A DNA stretch of 8,127 nt, taken from NCBI GenBank assembly GCA_017404125.1, contig JAFRCZ010000078.1, positions 1-8,127 on the forward strand, read 5' to 3'. The DNA comes from Methanobrevibacter sp. GTDB lineage: Archaea > Methanobacteriota > Methanobacteria > Methanobacteriales > Methanobacteriaceae. Shown piece after piece: positions 5,587-8,127 of the stretch (positions are counted from its first letter, which is position 1; every line of letters begins with the position of its first letter). Position numbers and translations under genes: made by a program. The notes beneath the pieces were generated by a model that saw only the letters and a list, made by a program, of their open reading frames with translations, was not told the origin of the DNA and did no database searches.

Positions 5587-5594
5587 AAAAAAAA
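5587..5594 (-). terminator. T8 run on the minus strand after the HAD gene
   Basis: An A8 run at 5587-5594 reads as eight T residues on the minus strand, 10 bp after the stop codon of the HAD gene. It is a typical archaeal T-tract terminator within the 31-bp gap between two convergent genes. It would not act on the plus-strand gene, for which no T-tract is seen in the gap. Confidence 0.6.
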
Positions 5595-5604
5595 TAGTAA
5601 AAAT

Positions 5605-6402
5605 CTAAAAGTCTATTTGCAATACTTCAGAAATGTCCTCTATTACAAAATCGGCATAGTCTTTTAATTTATCTGGAAAATCACCATCTTTCTGTTCTAT
5701 AGTTAGAACCGCCCTATCCGCTTGCTCAAATGCTAAGATATCATTTGGGCCATCACCAACCATCATGACTTTATAGCCTTCATGTTGAAGATTTGCAACT
5801 ATCTCTGCCTTTCTATGTGTGCTTGCAGTTGCAAAGGCATGGTTTTCAGGGACACCAGTAATGTCTGCAAGATGTTTAATAGCCCCTGACCTGTCACCTG
5901 AAGCAATGAAAACATCTATCTCATTTGCCTGAAGCTTAGCTATTGTATCCTTAACGCCAGAGAATAGATGACCTGCAGATGTGATAGTATAAGCTATTCT
6001 TTCTTCTGCAATATCTATAATGACAGCTGAGCCATTGCATAATTCCATATTAGGAACCCTTTCCTTTAAAAGTGGAAAAGTGTCTGTAATATCTTTAATA
6101 ACAGCTGTGTCCTTTTCTAAAATAGCTTTAATCTCATCTTTGGAAACTTCTGTTGAATAATAGCTGATGTCAAAATCAATGTTGTTTTCCAAAACAAAAT
6201 CACTTATCAAGGTATTCGGATCCAAATCCTTTAAACTATTTGTGTTGAATTGAAGAACAACAAGTGCAGCATTCAAACAGCTGTCTATAAGGTCTAAAGA
6301 GTTAATGTGAGTTATCAATTCGCCTGTGGATACATCCTTTATGACTCTGAACCTTTCTATAAGAGTTCCGGAATTATCAAATACAATAGCTTTTTTAGTC
6401 AT
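5605..6402 (-). CDS. Soluble P-type-ATPase-like HAD superfamily protein
   Basis: A 265-residue cytoplasmic HAD protein whose C-terminal half resembles the phosphorylation domain of P-type ATPases (COG4087 type). No membrane segment is seen. Motifs, counted from this start: motif I FDNSGTL with nucleophile Asp9, motif II IASGD with Ser168, motif III HRKAEIV with Lys198, motif IV MVGDGPNDILAF with Asp217, Asn220 and Asp221. Residues about 20-140 form a cap or insert of unknown type. Motif I is odd: DxS instead of the phosphatase DxD. The second Asp is the usual acid/base; P-type pumps carry Thr there. A stable aspartyl-phosphate, slow phosphatase or non-catalytic role is therefore possible. Two ATGs are adjacent (6405 and 6402, minus strand). 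The Shine-Dalgarno-like GAGCTGAT (6413-6406) abuts the first and leaves 3 nt before the second, the spacing used by trpB2, so I chose 6402. The substrate is unknown. Confidence 0.85.
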   Translation of the reverse strand: MTKKAIVFDNSGTLIERFRVIKDVSTGELITHINSLDLIDSCLNAALVVLQFNTNSLKDLDPNTLISDFVLENNIDFDISYYSTEVSKDEIKAILEKDTAVIKDITDTFPLLKERVPNMELCNGSAVIIDIAEERIAYTITSAGHLFSGVKDTIAKLQANEIDVFIASGDRSGAIKHLADITGVPENHAFATASTHRKAEIVANLQHEGYKVMMVGDGPNDILAFEQADRAVLTIEQKDGDFPDKLKDYADFVIEDISEVLQIDF

Positions 6403-6405
6403 CAT

Positions 6406-6549
6406 ATCAGCTCAAATTAATGATTAATTATAATTATAAATTAGTGATATATTAATTTATTGAATAAGCATTTAAAAAAAATTGAATATCTATTTTAAAA
6501 TAATGAATTTGTTCTTGAAACAGATTTGAAAAATTAAGTATGTGAAAAA
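6406..6549. promoter_or_regulatory. Divergent promoter spacer between the HAD and OYE genes
   Basis: The 144-bp AT-rich spacer must hold both promoters. On the minus strand, AATATATC around 6453-6446 could be the HAD TATA box, with a start near 6425, followed by Shine-Dalgarno GAGCTGAT (6413-6406). On the plus strand, TATTTTAAAAT (6491-6501) could serve the OYE gene, with GTGA (6542-6545) as Shine-Dalgarno 4 nt before the ATG at 6550. I see no convincing operator. TATA choices are uncertain in such AT-rich sequence. Confidence 0.35.
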
Positions 6550-7488
6550 ATGTTGCTTAATAAGGAATTGAAGTTAAAAAACATAACCCTTAGAAATCGT
6601 ATAGTCATGCCTCCTATGGCAAGGGAAGGCAGTTCTGATGGAAAGGTGACAGACAATTTAATAGAATATTATCGCTTGAGGGCAGAATACACAGGGCTTA
6701 TAATAACTGAACATGCTTATGTTTCCATTGAAGGGAAATCAACCCCAAAACAGCTTTCCATGGCAGATGATTCTGTTATAGATGGCTTTAGAAATTTGAC
6801 AGATGCCATTCATAAGGAAAATTGCTTTGCAATTGCCCAATTGAATCATGGGGGAAAAGAAAGAATTTCAAGGGATTGGCTAAACATAAATTCAATGAGC
6901 AAAGAAGATATTGAAAAGGTAAAAGAGGATTTTGCAAATGCGGCTATAAGAACTAAAAAAGCTGGCTTTGACGGTGTGGAAATACATGCTGCCCATGAAT
7001 ATTTGCTGACTCATTTTTATTCACCTTTAGCAAATAAAAGAAGTGACGAATATGGGGGAAGTCTTGAAAACCGCTTAAGATTGGCTAATGAGATCCTTCA
7101 GGAAGTTCGTGCATCTGTAGGTGAAGACTATATTGTAGCTATCCGCTTCGGTGCATATGATTATTGGGAAGGAGGAAGCAAATTGGAGGAAATTCCTATT
7201 GCTGTCAAATCATTCATAGATTCAGGGGCGGATTTGATTGATATCAGCGGGGGCCTTTGCAGATCCAGAAATCCATATAGCAAAGAGCCAGGATACTTTA
7301 AGGAACTCAGCAAAATAGCTAAAGATGCCTCCTCTGTTCCAGTGATTCTTACTGGAGGGGTGAAAAAAGCAAGAGATGCTGAAAATCTGCTGAAAGAGGG
7401 ATACTGTGACCTGATTGGCATTGGTAGGGCCATGATAATGGATGCTGAATGGTCTAAAAAGGCATTAAAATCATTGGAAAATATTTGA
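6550..7488 (+). CDS. Old Yellow Enzyme family FMN oxidoreductase, short single-domain form
   Basis: A 312-residue NADH:flavin oxidoreductase/OYE-family TIM barrel that probably binds FMN and reduces activated C=C bonds or similar acceptors in the cytoplasm. Motifs in order: N-terminal LRNRIVMPPMA (14-24), Gln97 in AIAQLNHGG, FDGVEIHAAHEYLLTHFYSP (140-159) with substrate-binding His146 and His149, NKRSDEYGGSLENR (162-175), Arg199 (AIRFG), DISGG (231-235), and phosphate-binding LTGGV (267-271) and IGIGRA (289-294). It lacks the C-terminal 4Fe-4S and second flavin domains of 2,4-dienoyl-CoA reductase types. It is short (usual 340-370), mainly because the loop after AQLNHGGK (residues about 104-116) has lost roughly 20-30 residues, with family motifs intact on both sides. 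The ATG at 6550 is supported by GTGA 4 nt upstream. It is monocistronic by appearance; physiological substrate and electron donor unknown. Confidence 0.9.
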   Translation: MLLNKELKLKNITLRNRIVMPPMAREGSSDGKVTDNLIEYYRLRAEYTGLIITEHAYVSIEGKSTPKQLSMADDSVIDGFRNLTDAIHKENCFAIAQLNHGGKERISRDWLNINSMSKEDIEKVKEDFANAAIRTKKAGFDGVEIHAAHEYLLTHFYSPLANKRSDEYGGSLENRLRLANEILQEVRASVGEDYIVAIRFGAYDYWEGGSKLEEIPIAVKSFIDSGADLIDISGGLCRSRNPYSKEPGYFKELSKIAKDASSVPVILTGGVKKARDAENLLKEGYCDLIGIGRAMIMDAEWSKKALKSLENI

Positions 7489-7536
7489 ATAAATGCCTAC
7501 TAATGTTTATATAATTTAAAAAATATAGTTATATTA

Positions 7537-7545
7537 TTATATAAA
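7537..7545 (+). promoter_or_regulatory. Candidate TATA box for gatA
   Basis: TTATATAAA at 7537-7545 lies about 65 bp before the gatA ATG, predicting a start near 7565-7570 and a leader of about 40 nt with AAAGGTG (7595-7601) as Shine-Dalgarno. A second TATA-like string, TTTATATAAT (7506-7515), lies upstream and could also be used. No T-tract separates this from the OYE gene, so read-through is possible. Confidence 0.4.
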
Positions 7546-7606
7546 AAATTATTAACAAAATTTTAAATCATAATTACAATGTTTTTAAAAGAAAAAAGGT
7601 GTTTTA

Positions 7607-8127
7607 ATGAATATCCTTGAAAAATTAAATGCAATTAAGAATCAGGAAATTACTGCAAAGGAAAATGTAGAAGCTTATATTAAAGTTATAGAAGAAAAGA
7701 ATGATGATATTAACGCTTTTCTTGAATTAAACAAAGAGCAAGCTATTGCTAAAGCAGAAGAGATTGATGCTAAAATCAAGGTTGGCGAAGAAGTCGGAGC
7801 TCTTGCTGGTTTAGTGTTCGGTATTAAGGCTAACATCAATGTGGAAGACTTTATCATATCTGCTGCATCCAAAACCTTGGAAGACTATATTGGAAGCTAT
7901 GATGCAACTGTGGTTAAAAAGATCAAGGCAGAGGATGGAATCATCATCGGAATCAACAATATGGATGAATTCGCAGCAGGAAGTTCAACTGAAACCTCAT
8001 ACTATGGGCCAGTAAACAACCCAGCTGCACCTGGAAGAATCCCTGGAGGTTCAAGCGGTGGAAGTGCAGCAGCTGTGGCAGCAGGAATGTGTGACATTGC
8101 AATCGGTTCCGACACTGGCGGATCAAT
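7607..8127 (+). CDS. gatA: Glutamyl-tRNA(Gln)/aspartyl-tRNA(Asn) amidotransferase subunit A, 5' part
   Basis: The first 173 codons of an amidase-signature protein; the rest lies beyond the window (full GatA is about 450-480 residues). GatA hydrolyses glutamine and passes ammonia to GatB, which amidates mischarged Glu-tRNA(Gln) or Asp-tRNA(Asn). The Ser-cisSer-Lys triad is visible: Lys74 (FGIKANI), cis-Ser149 (PGGSSGGSAAAVAAG) and nucleophile Ser173 (GSDTGGS), whose codon at 8123-8125 is just inside the end. The 24-residue spacing of the two serines is that of the family. The helical N-terminus (LEKLNAIKNQEITAKENVEAYI) is typical of GatA rather than other amidases. The ATG at 7607 follows GGTG by 5 nt. 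No gatC precedes it, so gatC and gatB must be downstream or elsewhere. Another amidase-signature enzyme is possible but less likely. Confidence 0.9.
   Translation, partial: MNILEKLNAIKNQEITAKENVEAYIKVIEEKNDDINAFLELNKEQAIAKAEEIDAKIKVGEEVGALAGLVFGIKANINVEDFIISAASKTLEDYIGSYDATVVKKIKAEDGIIIGINNMDEFAAGSSTETSYYGPVNNPAAPGRIPGGSSGGSAAAVAAGMCDIAIGSDTGGS

Overview
The window looks like chromosomal DNA from a methanogenic archaeon of the order Methanobacteriales, most likely Methanobrevibacter or a close relative. This is inferred from several features: very AT-rich DNA with AT-only spacers; archaeal promoters (A/T-rich TATA boxes about 25 bp before the expected start); Shine-Dalgarno motifs of the GGTGAT type close to the ATG; a COG4012/DUF1786 protein; a TrpB2-type tryptophan synthase behind a cluster of GTAC motifs resembling the TRP boxes of Methanothermobacter; and a GatA amidotransferase subunit. 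No 16S rRNA or methanogenesis gene is present, so the genus is not proven.

Layout: (1) 113-1177, minus: DUF1786 actin/Hsp70-fold protein whose 3' end runs into a threefold 17-bp tandem repeat. (2) 1178-1457: divergent control region with a hairpin and a five-site TRP-box-like array around the trpB2 TATA box. (3) 1458-2759, plus: trpB2. (4) 2760-3190: 431-bp gene-free spacer with several T-tracts and hairpins, then about 180 bp of palindromic AT repeats. (5) 3191-4672, plus: a Soj/ParA ATPase and a 207-residue acidic protein. (6) 4703-4747: a long near-perfect hairpin. (7) 4818-5573, plus: a xylose-isomerase-like TIM-barrel protein. (8) 5605-6402, minus, convergent: a soluble P-type-ATPase-like HAD protein. 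(9) 6550-7488, plus: a short single-domain Old Yellow Enzyme. (10) 7607 to the window end, plus: the 5' third of gatA.

The most interesting locus is the ParA pair. The ATPase is a canonical bacterial-type Soj. Its downstream partner starts with a ParB-like N-terminus (GLGRGLDSLIP, residues 9-19), the segment by which bacterial ParB proteins contact and stimulate ParA. The partner has no ParB CTPase domain and no helix-turn-helix: a long acidic linker leads to a small C-terminal helical domain of unknown type. Together with the palindromic AT repeats just upstream, this could be a non-canonical archaeal segregation or positioning system in which a ParB-type ParA-activating peptide has been joined to a different DNA- or cargo-binding module.

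The other genes look like separate transcription units of metabolism and translation. Apart from the likely parA-partner operon, no shared pathway is evident.
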